Source of the DNA: Seonamhaeicola maritimus | Lineage (GTDB): Bacteria > Bacteroidota > Bacteroidia > Flavobacteriales > Flavobacteriaceae | DNA length: 64,000 bases | Assembly: GCF_008056315.1 (NCBI RefSeq) | Contig: NZ_VRKQ01000008.1 | Coordinates: forward strand, 576,957-640,956 | Direction of reading: 5' to 3' | Shown here: positions 7,669 through 15,794 of the stretch, one piece after another | How positions within the stretch are numbered: position 1 is the first letter of the stretch | How the letters are laid out: the number at the start of each line of letters is the position of its first letter | Translations under genes and position numbers: made by a program | The notes under the pieces: generated by a model | What the model was told of the DNA's origin: nothing | Database searches by the model: none | The model's input: only the letters and a program-made list of their open reading frames with translations

Positions 7669-8820
7669 ATGAGTGCAAGATTAATTAATGATGTAAAAGA
7701 CATTTTTATTCAAGAGTTCAACACAGAACCTATTTTAATTTTCTCACCTGGAAGAATCAATATTATTGGTGAACACACTGATTATAACGACGGATTTGTA
7801 TTTCCTGCTGCCGTAGATAAAGGTATTGCAGCGGCCATTCAAAAGAGTGATTCTGGGGTTTCTACAGCTTATGCATTAGATATGGATAGCAAAGTAGAAT
7901 TTAAAATAGGTGATCTTAAGCCATTAAAAGAAGGTAGTTGGGAAAACTATGTTTTTGGCGTGATTGCAGAAATTTTAAACAGAAATAAAGTAGTTGGGAA
8001 TTTCAACATTGTTTTTAAAGGTGATATTCCGGGAGGTGCTGGTATGTCTTCATCGGCAGCATTAGAAAACAGTGTGGTTTTTGGGCTAAATGAACTATTT
8101 AATTTTGGTTTCACAAAAGAAGAAATGATTTTTATTTCTCAGAAAGCAGAGCATAATTATGTTGGTGTTAATTGTGGAATCATGGACCAATATGCTAGTA
8201 TGTTTGGTATTAAGGACCATGCATTGTTGTTAGATTGTAGAACGATAAAAGCCAAACCTTTCAAGATTGATTTCGAAAATCACGAACTTCTTTTAATAAA
8301 CACTAATGTAAAACACAGTTTATCTGATAGTGCATATAACGACAGACGTTCGGCTTGTGAAAACATAGCAAAACTACTTCATGTAAAAGCATTACGTGAT
8401 GCTACAGAAGATGATTTAGAAACTATTAAAGATGAAGTAACACCAGAAAATTATCAAAAAGCATTGTATGTTATTCAAGAGAATAATAGAGCAAGAAATG
8501 CTTCTAAAGCTATGGAAGAGGGTGATTTAGAAAAACTTGGAAGATTAATATACGGTTCTCATGAAGGACTTTCTAAACAATATAAGGTAAGTTGTGATGA
8601 ACTTGATTTTCTAGTAGAAAAAGCTAAAGAAAGTGGTTACGTTATAGGAGCAAGAATGATGGGTGGTGGCTTTGGTGGCTGCACCATTAACCTTATTGAA
8701 AAAGGAAAAGCAGATGACTTTGAAACTTTAGTATCTGGTCCTTATAGAGAAACATTTGGAAAAGATTGCTCAGTGTATTCTGTGGCACTTTCTGATGGAA
8801 CACATTTAGTAAAACAATAA
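7669..8820 (+). CDS. galK: Galactokinase
   Basis: GHMP kinase that phosphorylates galactose to galactose 1-phosphate in the Leloir pathway. It has 383 residues, the usual size. All three family motifs are present: the galactose-binding GRINIIGEHTDYNDG (residues about 28-42), the ATP loop PGGAGMSSSAALE (about 123-135) and the C-terminal GGGFGGCTI (about 331-339). The catalytic Asp is in NCGIMDQYASMFG near residue 173. The ATG follows galM closely and galT comes 20 bases later. Confidence 0.97.
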   Translation: MSARLINDVKDIFIQEFNTEPILIFSPGRINIIGEHTDYNDGFVFPAAVDKGIAAAIQKSDSGVSTAYALDMDSKVEFKIGDLKPLKEGSWENYVFGVIAEILNRNKVVGNFNIVFKGDIPGGAGMSSSAALENSVVFGLNELFNFGFTKEEMIFISQKAEHNYVGVNCGIMDQYASMFGIKDHALLLDCRTIKAKPFKIDFENHELLLINTNVKHSLSDSAYNDRRSACENIAKLLHVKALRDATEDDLETIKDEVTPENYQKALYVIQENNRARNASKAMEEGDLEKLGRLIYGSHEGLSKQYKVSCDELDFLVEKAKESGYVIGARMMGGGFGGCTINLIEKGKADDFETLVSGPYRETFGKDCSVYSVALSDGTHLVKQ

Positions 8821-8840
8821 TATTAATAAGTTATAAAATA

Positions 8841-9860
8841 ATGAGTACCGAATTAGAAGATTATTCACATAAGCGCTTAAATATACTAACAGGCGAATGG
8901 GTTTTAGTATCACCTCACAGAGCTAAAAGACCTTGGCAGGGCCAGAATGAAGCTGTAAATAATGAAAAGAGACCAACACATGATGAGTCTTGTTATTTAT
9001 GTGCTGGCAACACACGAATTAATGGTGAAATAAACCCTAAATATGAGGATGTATTTATTTTTACCAATGATTTTGCTGCACTACAAAAAGATTCACCAGA
9101 TTTTTCTGTTAATGATGGTTTATTAATTGCTCAAAGCGAAAAAGGTATCTGTAAAGTAGTTTGCTTTAGTCCTGATCACTCAAAGAGTTTAGCAGACATG
9201 GATGCTAACGAAATTCAAAAAGTGGTTTTTGCATGGCAAAAAGAATACAAAGATTTAGGTGGTAATGATTTAATCAACTACGTACAAATATTTGAAAACA
9301 AAGGAGCTGTAATGGGATGTAGTAATCCGCATCCGCATGGACAGATTTGGAGTCAGTCTACACTTCCTAACGAAGTTGATAAAAAGAACACCCAACAATT
9401 AAACTATTACCAAAAAAATGGCAGTAGTTTATTAGGTGATTATTTAGCTCAAGAATTAGAGAAGAAAGAGCGTATCATTTTTGAAAACGACGCCTTTGTT
9501 GTGTTAATTCCATTTTGGGCTGTATGGCCTTTTGAAGCTATGATAGTTCCTAAAGCTCACAAATCTAGTATTTCAGATTTAAATGAAGAGGAAGCTTATT
9601 TATATGCCGAAGCCATTTCAGTATTAACCAAAGCTTATGATAAGATTTTCAATACGTCATTCCCTTACTCTAGTGGTATTCATCAAGCACCAACAAACGG
9701 AGAAGATAATAGTCATTGGCATTTCCACATGAGTTTTTATCCACCATTATTAAGGAGTGCTTCTGTGAAGAAATTTATGGTAGGTTACGAAATGTTCGGA
9801 TCTCCACAGCGCGATATTACAGCAGAAAAAGCTGCTCAAATGATAAGAGATTTAGTTTAA
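8841..9860 (+). CDS. galT: Galactose-1-phosphate uridylyltransferase
   Basis: Transfers UMP from UDP-glucose to galactose 1-phosphate. It has 339 residues. The nucleophilic histidine lies in the HPH motif of SNPHPHGQIW (residues about 159-168). The N-terminal CYLCAGN supplies two metal-binding cysteines, and the C-terminal HWHFHMSFYPP is the second HIT-like half. It ends the operon and is followed by a clear terminator. galE, the remaining Leloir enzyme, is not in this window. Confidence 0.96.
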   Translation: MSTELEDYSHKRLNILTGEWVLVSPHRAKRPWQGQNEAVNNEKRPTHDESCYLCAGNTRINGEINPKYEDVFIFTNDFAALQKDSPDFSVNDGLLIAQSEKGICKVVCFSPDHSKSLADMDANEIQKVVFAWQKEYKDLGGNDLINYVQIFENKGAVMGCSNPHPHGQIWSQSTLPNEVDKKNTQQLNYYQKNGSSLLGDYLAQELEKKERIIFENDAFVVLIPFWAVWPFEAMIVPKAHKSSISDLNEEEAYLYAEAISVLTKAYDKIFNTSFPYSSGIHQAPTNGEDNSHWHFHMSFYPPLLRSASVKKFMVGYEMFGSPQRDITAEKAAQMIRDLV

Positions 9861-9883
9861 TCTCCTTAGTGTTAATAGCAATT

Positions 9884-9922
9884 AAAAAGCCCTTGCATCA
9901 ATATGTAAGGGCTTTTATTTTT
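9884..9922 (+). terminator. Terminator of the gal operon
   Basis: AAAAAGCCCTT / AAGGGCTTTT pair across a loop of about 13 bases, ending in TTTTATTTTT, 24 bases after galT. It may also serve the hsp20 gene coming from the other side. Confidence 0.8.
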
Positions 9923-9973
9923 AGCCCTATGTAGAGTCATCATAAAGCTAATGCAGATTTAAATTCTACTTTT

Positions 9974-10504
9974 CTACTCAATGTCTATAACCTTTTTCAC
10001 AGGTTCTTCCTTAAAACCATTTTTGTTTTTTAAAAGTGTAATTAATAAAATGCCATCTTTATAAACGGCTTTAATCTCTTGATCTAAATCTACAGTTTCT
10101 GGTAAGGCACATGAACGATTAAAAGAATTATAACTAAACTCTTTTCTAGAATAATTATCTTCTTCTTTAGTTTCTTCAGATTCCTTTTTGGCACTTACAA
10201 AAAGCACATCATCTTCCAAAGAAACTTTAAAATCATCTTTTTTAAATCCTGGAACGGCAAACTCTATTTCAAAATGATTATCCAGTTCTTTTACGTTCAT
10301 TGCAGGCACTAAATTGTCATTATCAAAAAAATCACTTTCAAAGGGATTGTCAAACCTCATTAAGCTTTTAAAATCATTATAATTTGGTACCAGAATACGA
10401 TCACTCAAAGGTGATAAAGGGCCATGTCTCCAAGGGGCAAACAGTCTGTTACTCCATGGATTTAAAGTGCGATGTCTTCTTTTGCGTTTTGTCAATGAAG
10501 TCAT
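9974..10504 (-). CDS. Hsp20/alpha-crystallin small heat-shock protein
   Basis: ATP-independent holdase chaperone of 176 residues. The alpha-crystallin domain covers residues about 65-170 (NVKELDNHFEIEFAVPGFKKDDFKV, then the ALPETVDLDQEIKAVYKDGILLITL block), preceded by a basic N-terminal arm, TKRKRRHRTLNPW. The reading frame stays open upstream to 10570, but the added residues are hydrophobic and unlike the family, so the ATG at 10504 is preferred. It stands alone between the gal operon and tmRNA. Confidence 0.9.
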   Translation of the reverse strand: MTSLTKRKRRHRTLNPWSNRLFAPWRHGPLSPLSDRILVPNYNDFKSLMRFDNPFESDFFDNDNLVPAMNVKELDNHFEIEFAVPGFKKDDFKVSLEDDVLFVSAKKESEETKEEDNYSRKEFSYNSFNRSCALPETVDLDQEIKAVYKDGILLITLLKNKNGFKEEPVKKVIDIE

Positions 10505-10634
10505 GATACAATAATTTAGGTTAAACAAAATTTCACTTAAAAATGTATTAACTATAATAGAAATATCCAATGATTTTTATCATGTTCTACGTTTGATTTA
10601 TAGGTATTTAATTGAAGGATATTTGAGTTAAAAT

Positions 10635-10666
10635 AAAAAAATCCGATTTATATAAATCGGATTTTT
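10635..10666 (-). terminator. Terminator of tmRNA
   Basis: AAATCCGATTTA / TAAATCGGATTT form a 12-bp stem with a 2-base loop followed on the minus strand by a T run, 14 bases past the mature tmRNA 3' end. Confidence 0.85.
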
Positions 10667-10679
10667 AAGTGTAATTCTG

Positions 10680-11071
10680 TGGAGTCGGAGGGATTCGAAC
10701 CCTCGTCCAAACAAGTAACCAAAGAGCTTTCTACACGTTTATTCTTTTCTTGTTTTTTCGATTATAAGCTGGTTAAAGACAACCTACATATAACTTAACT
10801 TCTTTAGTTTCGAAAGAGCAACAAAGCACTACCCAATCTATGTTAACATTTACGATGCCTCAAAATGGAACGCCGTTAACCAAGGCTTTCCGGAGACATA
10901 AAGCTTGTACACCTTGTGTACCTAGGCCAATCCTACTATAATTCGGATTATGCAGCTAAAGCGTAGTTATTCTCGCCGTTTAAAATTTGACCTAGCCTTT
11001 AAGGTGTTTCAAAGTCATTACACCACGTGCTTACCGTTTAATTAATCTCGCTGTCAAAACCAGTCGACCCC
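10680..11071 (-). ncRNA. ssrA: Transfer-messenger RNA (tmRNA)
   Basis: Rescues stalled ribosomes by adding a degradation tag. The 5' end GGGGTCG (11071-11065) pairs with the 3' end CGACTCC (10687-10681) to form the tRNA-like acceptor stem, and the T arm holds GAGGGTTCGAATCCCTC. The tag frame is read on the minus strand around 10950-10975 and ends GENNYALAA before TAA, preceded by Asn. The discriminator A is at 10680 and the next bases read CAG, so the terminal CCA is not encoded and must be added. The length is about 392 nt. The exact resume codon was not determined. Confidence 0.96.
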
Positions 11072-11082
11072 TTAATTAATTG

Positions 11083-11130
11083 CCACTTCGAGTGATTCCG
11101 ATTCTTTTTCGGAATTGTATCGAGAAGTGG
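11083..11130. repeat. Imperfect palindrome upstream of tmRNA
   Basis: CCACTTCGAG at 11083 is mirrored by the CTCGA-containing arm ending in GAAGTGG at 11130, with an inner stem ATTCCGA / TCGGAAT around a T-rich loop. Together they form a hairpin of roughly 48 bases. It directly abuts the structured repeat at 11129-11231 and lies within about 60 bases upstream of the tmRNA 5' end. Confidence 0.6.
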
Positions 11131-11231
11131 GCGTTACCCACAATGGGTCGGGCTCTCTGCAGTCGCTTTTTTGTGTTGCTTAGGTGCAACAACACAAAAA
11201 GAACTTCAACAATGCCTCCATCCCTAACGCG
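11129..11231 (-). repeat. Structured intergenic repeat, copy A
   Basis: Read on the minus strand it begins CGCGTTAGGGATGGAGGC, forms a long stem CTTTTTGTGTTG / CAACACAAAAAAG, continues to AGCCCGACC, then a small stem ACCCA / TGGGT and ends AACGCCC. The ends and the two-stem layout match the units at 18635-18720 and 47555-47675, while the stem sequences differ. A TAnnTTTG-like box, TACCTTTG, lies just before it at 11244-11237. Confidence 0.65.
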
Positions 11232-11236
11232 GAGGG

Positions 11237-11244
11237 CAAAGGTA
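11237..11244 (-). promoter_or_regulatory. Possible -7 box ahead of repeat A
   Basis: TACCTTTG on the minus strand matches TAnnTTTG and is identical to the rpsL -7 box. It would start transcription at the left end of repeat A and then read toward tmRNA. The only nearby TTTG (11259-11256) is 11 bases away, too close for a standard -33 box, so support is modest. Confidence 0.3.
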
Positions 11245-11303
11245 TTAAAAACTAACAAAAATTATGCCTTTTTGGGTGATTAAAGCAACTTAACTCGTTA
11301 GGT

Positions 11304-11337
11304 ATTGGTTGTGCGTTACGTTTAATGGACAACCAAT
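11304..11337. repeat. Inverted repeat ATTGGTTGT / ACAACCAAT
   Basis: Nine-base perfect arms are separated by 16 bases, in the gap between tmRNA and the DUF1361 gene. It could be a terminator-like hairpin for the operon ending at 11433, though no T run is obvious. Apart from the repeats listed here the gap 11072-11432 shows no gene. Confidence 0.45.
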
Positions 11338-11432
11338 GCCAACAGACGATTATTGGTTTATGGTATATTTTGTAGACCCATTAGACAATATGGAAAGACA
11401 ATTTAGAGCACATTTTACATTAAGGCGTTAAT

Positions 11433-12098
11433 TTAGGTTTCTGATTTGTACTTGAAGTTTTGAAATACCCAATATCCAATAGTCAAAAAAGCTCCAAATA
11501 ATAATGTAAACAACCATGCTTCGTAATATTGACTTGGTTGATGAATTATTTCTAAAATATCGGTAAAAAGAGAAATTGGATCTTGAACTATTTCCCAAGA
11601 ATTATAACGCAGGTACCTACCCAAATAAACACCAAACCCACAAAGAAAATGAATAAATATTATGAGAGAGTCTTTATAATTGCTTTTCATGCTTTCCTGA
11701 AGTATGGTTTTCATATCAACCATTGATAAATAGAATAGCATCAACCCCACTAATGCAAACGAACTAATCACCAAAATATCAAGCCAAAGTAAGTGAGAGT
11801 TACTAATTTTTAAGTGTAGAAGATCTGTTATAATGTAAGGGGCATTAGGTAAAAAAAGCAGCCATACACCAAACCAAATAATCAGCTTTAATTTATTAAG
11901 CTTGGGCAAACTTACTAAATAGGTTGTAATGGCAAAAGGTATGACTGCTAGAAAGACATTCCAAACTAAAAACAAGTAAAAAAAGGAATGTGTTAGCTTC
12001 ATTCTAATCATTAACAGCACTATGCTGAATACTATAGAAACACTTAAAAGTGAAAATGTTTTAAATTGACTAAATATGAGTTGTTTTATGTTGTTCAT
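11433..12098 (-). CDS. DUF1361 family membrane protein
   Basis: A 221-residue inner-membrane protein with about six hydrophobic segments (roughly residues 14-33, 37-62, 69-90, 103-126, 143-160, 191-213). The segment LFLPNAPYIITDLLHL after the third helix is characteristic of DUF1361. Function is unknown. It is the last gene of the minus-strand membrane-protein operon and overlaps the preceding gene by 29 bases. Confidence 0.82.
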   Translation of the reverse strand: MNNIKQLIFSQFKTFSLLSVSIVFSIVLLMIRMKLTHSFFYLFLVWNVFLAVIPFAITTYLVSLPKLNKLKLIIWFGVWLLFLPNAPYIITDLLHLKISNSHLLWLDILVISSFALVGLMLFYLSMVDMKTILQESMKSNYKDSLIIFIHFLCGFGVYLGRYLRYNSWEIVQDPISLFTDILEIIHQPSQYYEAWLFTLLFGAFLTIGYWVFQNFKYKSET

Positions 12099-12459
12099 TT
12101 TTTAAAATTTTTAAGTCTACAATTACTATTGTTATAATACCTAAAGTATAGGCCATTAAATCTGAAAATTGAAATGAAGTACCTAGAATAATTCGTATGA
12201 TTTTATTTTGAATATTTAATAAATCTAGAATATTCAGTAATTGAATAAATTCAATTGAAAATGAGAAAATTAATACAGAAACCCCAAGTTTTAAGGCATT
12301 GACTTTTATAAAACTTCTAACTATGCTGTATAGCAAAATGGTAGCTAGAAAGTCTCCAAATGTATGTCTGATCAAACCTGTTTTTAGATAGGTAGCTATT
12401 AGAATTTCAATAGTTAAAATAAGTATAGTCAACATTATATAAGTTTTATTCAATTTCAT
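12070..12459 (-). CDS. DUF2809 family small membrane protein
   Basis: A 129-residue protein with four hydrophobic segments. The block GDFLATILLYSIVRSF and the late FQFSDLMAYTLGI (residues about 97-109) match the DUF2809 pattern. No catalytic motif is seen. It begins one base after the end of the SanA-like gene, so it is almost certainly co-transcribed. Confidence 0.75.
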   Translation of the reverse strand: MKLNKTYIMLTILILTIEILIATYLKTGLIRHTFGDFLATILLYSIVRSFIKVNALKLGVSVLIFSFSIEFIQLLNILDLLNIQNKIIRIILGTSFQFSDLMAYTLGIITIVIVDLKILKNEQHKTTHI

Positions 12460-12460
12460 T

Positions 12461-13147
12461 TTATACTATTTCAATTTTTTTACCCAGATATTTTGGCTGA
12501 ACGTTAAACAATAAATCTATTGAGGCTTTTGTTCTAGCTAAATATTCTCTTGCCCTTGTTTTAATACCGTACTTTCCTTTAATATCTTTTGCATTAAAAG
12601 CTACGGCTTCAATATCAAAATGTCTGGTTAAATACAAAGCACGCTCATTATGAAATCTTTGAGAAATAAGCGTTACTGATGATAAACCAAAAATTTCTTT
12701 AGCTCTTATTACGGAATCAAGTGTTCTGAAGCCGGCATAATCAAGATAAATTTTGCTTTCTGGGACGCCTCTTTTAATTAAATCATTTTTAAAATCTGTT
12801 GGTTCGTCATATTCTTTTCTACCATTATCACCACTTATTAAAATAAATTCAATTTTACCTGCTTTAAATAAAGCAAGGGCAGCTTCTAGCCGATATTTAT
12901 AATAAAGATTAATACTACCATAAGAAGTAAATTTACTAGCACCTAAAATCAAACCTACTTTATTCTTTGGAATTTGGTTAACATCATTATAGGTTGAATT
13001 TTTGGCCTGAATATCAATCCAGATATTTATGATTACTACATAAACAATGGTAATTAGAGATAAACGCTTTAAGTTTTTAAAAATTTCTTTCGGTTTGAAA
13101 AAATCAATTAGATGTTTCAAGGTTTTAGAATATTTCAGTTTGTTCAT
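12461..13147 (-). CDS. SanA/YdcF-like DUF218 protein
   Basis: A 228-residue protein with one N-terminal membrane helix (residues about 28-45) and a DUF218 domain facing the periplasm. Recognisable blocks are KVGLILGASKF (about 64-74), KAGKIEFILISGDNG (about 96-110) and TLISQRFHNERALYL (about 157-171). The family includes E. coli SanA (vancomycin exclusion at high temperature) and ElyC, linked to envelope integrity. A similar envelope role is a family-based inference. The gene overlaps the Coq4-like gene by 23 bases. Confidence 0.85.
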   Translation of the reverse strand: MNKLKYSKTLKHLIDFFKPKEIFKNLKRLSLITIVYVVIINIWIDIQAKNSTYNDVNQIPKNKVGLILGASKFTSYGSINLYYKYRLEAALALFKAGKIEFILISGDNGRKEYDEPTDFKNDLIKRGVPESKIYLDYAGFRTLDSVIRAKEIFGLSSVTLISQRFHNERALYLTRHFDIEAVAFNAKDIKGKYGIKTRAREYLARTKASIDLLFNVQPKYLGKKIEIV

Positions 13148-13634
13148 TTTTGATCTTTATTAGGTTAACTTGTTTTATAGAAAAGATGGCTTGTCTAAAG
13201 TCATGAATGGAGACTTTTAAAAGCTTTTTATAATCATAATGATGAAATAAGTTGGCATTTTTACCTATACAATAAGATTTGAAATAGTATCTATAATAAT
13301 CCGGTAAAATGATAATGCCCAGTATCATGGCTCCATATAGATAAGGGCTTCTTTTTCCGTTTCCAAAGCATAAGCATTGTAGGCCTATTTCATCTTCAAC
13401 TTTTGTTCCATAACCAGTTATGGTTTGGTAGGCGTCATGTCGTTCGACTTTTGAAATTAATTCAAAGTTGTTTTTATCTAAAAACACACCTAGGTGTTTT
13501 CCTATAGAATCTTCAGGATATGTGAGTAATTCCTTTTTGTAAATCCCCCAAGGTTCATGGTTTTTAAACATATTCGTATATGTTTTTTGGCTTTTTTCAA
13601 ACAGCCGTTCTATGAGTTTTTTTCTATACTTCAT
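13125..13634 (-). CDS. Coq4-like protein
   Basis: A 169-residue protein resembling Coq4. The block HDAYQTITGYGTKVEDEIGLQ (residues 66 onward) aligns with the Coq4 metal motif HDxxH-x11-E. Here H66, D67 and E82 are kept, but the second His is Gln70. The remainder (SIGKHLGVFL, GKRSPYLYGA, HDFRQAIF) also follows the flavobacterial Coq4-like pattern. Flavobacteria are expected to use menaquinone, so a role in ubiquinone synthesis is unlikely. It may bind a quinone or another lipid. The start overlaps the stop of the upstream gene by 4 bases. Confidence 0.7.
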   Translation of the reverse strand: MKYRKKLIERLFEKSQKTYTNMFKNHEPWGIYKKELLTYPEDSIGKHLGVFLDKNNFELISKVERHDAYQTITGYGTKVEDEIGLQCLCFGNGKRSPYLYGAMILGIIILPDYYRYYFKSYCIGKNANLFHHYDYKKLLKVSIHDFRQAIFSIKQVNLIKIKNEQTEIF

Positions 13635-14008
13635 GACTCAAGCTTTGTTACTTTTTTCTTAGCTAACCAAACCCAAGATTGTAATGACGTAAAAAATGCA
13701 GCCGTAAAAAAAGATACAGCATCAGGAGCTTTCCAAAATCCATAAGCACATAAACAAAAACATGCTATGGCATAGAATGGGAAAAACCATTGGAAAACTA
13801 TTTCGGTGCCATTCTGCTCTTTGTTGCAGGTCCAAAAGAAGGGAGCAATAGTAAAAATAATTACCAATGAGCAGCAAAGGCAAATAGGTATCATTGATAA
13901 GAAAACAAATGGAAGCATTCCCAAGTCTAAATCATCACAAAAGATTAGAAACCAGAAGATACATGTAGCTAAAAGAGTTGCCTTGGCAATTGTTTTTCCT
14001 ATGCTCAT
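13631..14008 (-). CDS. Small membrane protein of unknown function
   Basis: A 125-residue protein with three or four hydrophobic segments (residues about 5-25, 28-57, 70-89, 94-112). No recognisable domain. It sits 5 bases after the DUF4153-like gene and overlaps the Coq4-like gene by 4 bases, so it is translated as part of the operon. Confidence 0.65.
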   Translation of the reverse strand: MSIGKTIAKATLLATCIFWFLIFCDDLDLGMLPFVFLSMIPICLCCSLVIIFTIAPFFWTCNKEQNGTEIVFQWFFPFYAIACFCLCAYGFWKAPDAVSFFTAAFFTSLQSWVWLAKKKVTKLES

Positions 14009-14013
14009 AATGA

Positions 14014-15393
14014 TTAATCTATTTTAAGGTTATCATAAGTAAACTCCTGCCAATTATTGTCTTTAAGTTTTTTTAAATAATTGCGGTACTTTCTGTCTAC
14101 CCTTATTTTATTTTCACCTTTTAAAGGAATATTATCACTGTATTCCTTGAGTAGAAAGGTATTGTTATTAGATAATTTAGTTAAGTAAAAGAAATCTATG
14201 GATTGGGCATGATTAAGATTGTAGTAGGTTATATGCTTGTCCCAATTAATAGTGCATGCAATAATTAAAATGGCAAAAGCAGTTACCGAATTAACTCTAA
14301 ATAGATACCATAAGTTTTTAATTTGATTCACCTTAATGGCTGTTGTTGCTAAACCAATAACGGTTAATAATAGGTAGACTAAAACACCTATTCTTTTATA
14401 TGTAAAACCAAAATAGTAGATGTATTGACAATCTTTTATAGCTGTGTTTATAACAAGAATAGCGTTTAGAACAATCCAGATGTAGGCTAAAGATTTTAGC
14501 TTTTTGCTCCCTTCAAAGAAGTTTAGATTTCCTCTAAAAAAGTATAGAATAATTATTATGGCAATGATTATAGAGGCAATAAGTGCATTTATACCACTAT
14601 GTACTTGACTTGAGAATACTGACGCCATTAAATCTTGGGTTGAAAACAAAAAGGTGAAATCCGTAACAAGGAAAAAGATGATAAGCAGGTTTAAAAGCGA
14701 TATTAGTACAACACCCAATTGGTTCTCATTTTTAACTGATTTGATTGAAAATTCCCCTTTATTCTTTAAAGTATTTTTAGTTTCTAAGTCGATCGTAGTT
14801 GCTGGATTAACCGGAATAGGTTCTGAAATATTATAAAGCAGATAATATCCCAGTACTGTTAATAATAACCATTGAATGTTTATAAAACTGAAGTTTATTT
14901 TGGAAGTAAGGTCATTAAATACTGGGTTACCATTTCTGTAAAGAAGAATAAAAATGATAACAACTATTAGGGGAATGCCTATGATTTTTATCCAATGAAC
15001 ATAGTCAATATCCCTTTTAATCTTCACTTTTTCTTCTTTTTCATGGGGATTAAAATTTCTATGAAAAAAACCAGCGACAAAAGAGTAAAACCCATTTAAC
15101 CAGCTGACATAAATTGAGGATTTATGTTCTGAAACATGACCAACTAATGTAAAGAAGGCTACAAAGTTTGCGATAAAAGACAGACTGGATTGAAAAAAGA
15201 AAATTGAGATTGCGGATATTAAATAGAGTAAACTGAAAGCAATGGAGCTTTTCTGCTTAAAGGATTTTGGATTATAGGTTGCCAAAATAACTATGGTCAC
15301 TATGCTGAATAAAGACATGTTTAAACCAAGACTTTGTTTGTAAAAGAGTGTGCTGAATAGTACAGCGCCAATTAGTAGTGATATTTTTTTCAT
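14014..15393 (-). CDS. DUF4153/DUF4173-like polytopic membrane protein
   Basis: A 459-residue protein with about eleven hydrophobic segments and a soluble C-terminal tail (residues about 405-459). The layout, with the NGNPVFNDL loop near 153 and the tail DSIDFFYLTKLSNNN-type block, fits the DUF4153/DUF4173 group common in Bacteroidota. Function is unknown. A TACTTTG-N5-CAAAGTA palindrome sits 15 bases upstream of the ATG, so this gene probably starts its own regulated transcript in addition to read-through from the regulator gene. Confidence 0.75.
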   Translation of the reverse strand: MKKISLLIGAVLFSTLFYKQSLGLNMSLFSIVTIVILATYNPKSFKQKSSIAFSLLYLISAISIFFFQSSLSFIANFVAFFTLVGHVSEHKSSIYVSWLNGFYSFVAGFFHRNFNPHEKEEKVKIKRDIDYVHWIKIIGIPLIVVIIFILLYRNGNPVFNDLTSKINFSFINIQWLLLTVLGYYLLYNISEPIPVNPATTIDLETKNTLKNKGEFSIKSVKNENQLGVVLISLLNLLIIFFLVTDFTFLFSTQDLMASVFSSQVHSGINALIASIIIAIIIILYFFRGNLNFFEGSKKLKSLAYIWIVLNAILVINTAIKDCQYIYYFGFTYKRIGVLVYLLLTVIGLATTAIKVNQIKNLWYLFRVNSVTAFAILIIACTINWDKHITYYNLNHAQSIDFFYLTKLSNNNTFLLKEYSDNIPLKGENKIRVDRKYRNYLKKLKDNNWQEFTYDNLKID

Positions 15394-15408
15394 ATTCTTA
15401 TTTTAAAG

Positions 15409-15427
15409 TACTTTGAAATTCAAAGTA
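15409..15427. promoter_or_regulatory. Operator palindrome TACTTTG-N5-CAAAGTA, site 2
   Basis: Perfect 7-base arms separated by AAATT, located between the winged-helix gene and the DUF4153-like gene, just upstream of the latter's ATG. It has the same arms and spacer length as the site at 16411-16429, pointing to one dimeric regulator. The product of the 15442-15738 gene is the obvious candidate. Confidence 0.65.
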
Positions 15428-15441
15428 TAATGATAAAAAAA

Positions 15442-15738
15442 TTATTTTTGTTTATTTATTATTGACTCTAATGCTTCAATATGTTTTTTAAAGGCTGCTC
15501 TTCCTAATTTTGTAGTAGAGTAGCGGGTATTTGGTTTTCTACCTATAAATTGTTTTTCAACTTTTATATATTCACCTTTTTCAAGGGCTTTGGTATGACT
15601 TGCTAAATTACCATCGGTGGCACCCAGTAGCTCTTTTAACATATTAAAATCTGCATACTCATTTACCATTAAAACAGACATGATACCAAGCCTAATTCTA
15701 TGATCAAAAAGTTTGTTTATGTTGGTTATGATACTCAT
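15442..15738 (-). CDS. Winged-helix transcriptional regulator (HTH_34 type)
   Basis: A 98-residue single-domain winged-helix protein. The helix-turn-helix covers residues about 27-60 (DFNMLKELLGATDGNLASHTKALE) and the wing is KVEKQFIGRKPNTRYSTT (about 60-77). This matches the small MarR/PadR-related 'winged helix DNA-binding domain' regulators. It lies inside the membrane-protein operon, and two identical-arm palindromes flank it, so it probably regulates the cluster, likely as a repressor that overlaps the promoter boxes. Confidence 0.85.
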   Translation of the reverse strand: MSIITNINKLFDHRIRLGIMSVLMVNEYADFNMLKELLGATDGNLASHTKALEKGEYIKVEKQFIGRKPNTRYSTTKLGRAAFKKHIEALESIINKQK

Positions 15739-15759
15739 TTTCTAATAATTCTTAAAGTT

Positions 15760-15767
15760 CAAAGTTA
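15760..15767 (-). promoter_or_regulatory. -7 box of the winged-helix regulator
   Basis: TAACTTTG on the minus strand matches TAnnTTTG, 21 bases ahead of the ATG. The adjoining AACTTTAAG repeats half of the operator arm, so a weak third binding site may be present. Confidence 0.45.
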
Positions 15768-15794
15768 CTGAAAACTGTCGCTGAAAATTCAGAA

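Noticed and set aside
11076-11283. Open frames of 60-67 codons on both strands upstream of tmRNA
   Set aside because: They coincide with the palindrome at 11083-11130 and the structured repeat at 11129-11231; the codons reflect repeat sequence, not a protein.
13125-13634. Evidence for ubiquinone synthesis
   Set aside because: The Coq4-like protein lacks one ligand His, no other ubiquinone gene is seen, and the lineage is expected to use menaquinone.
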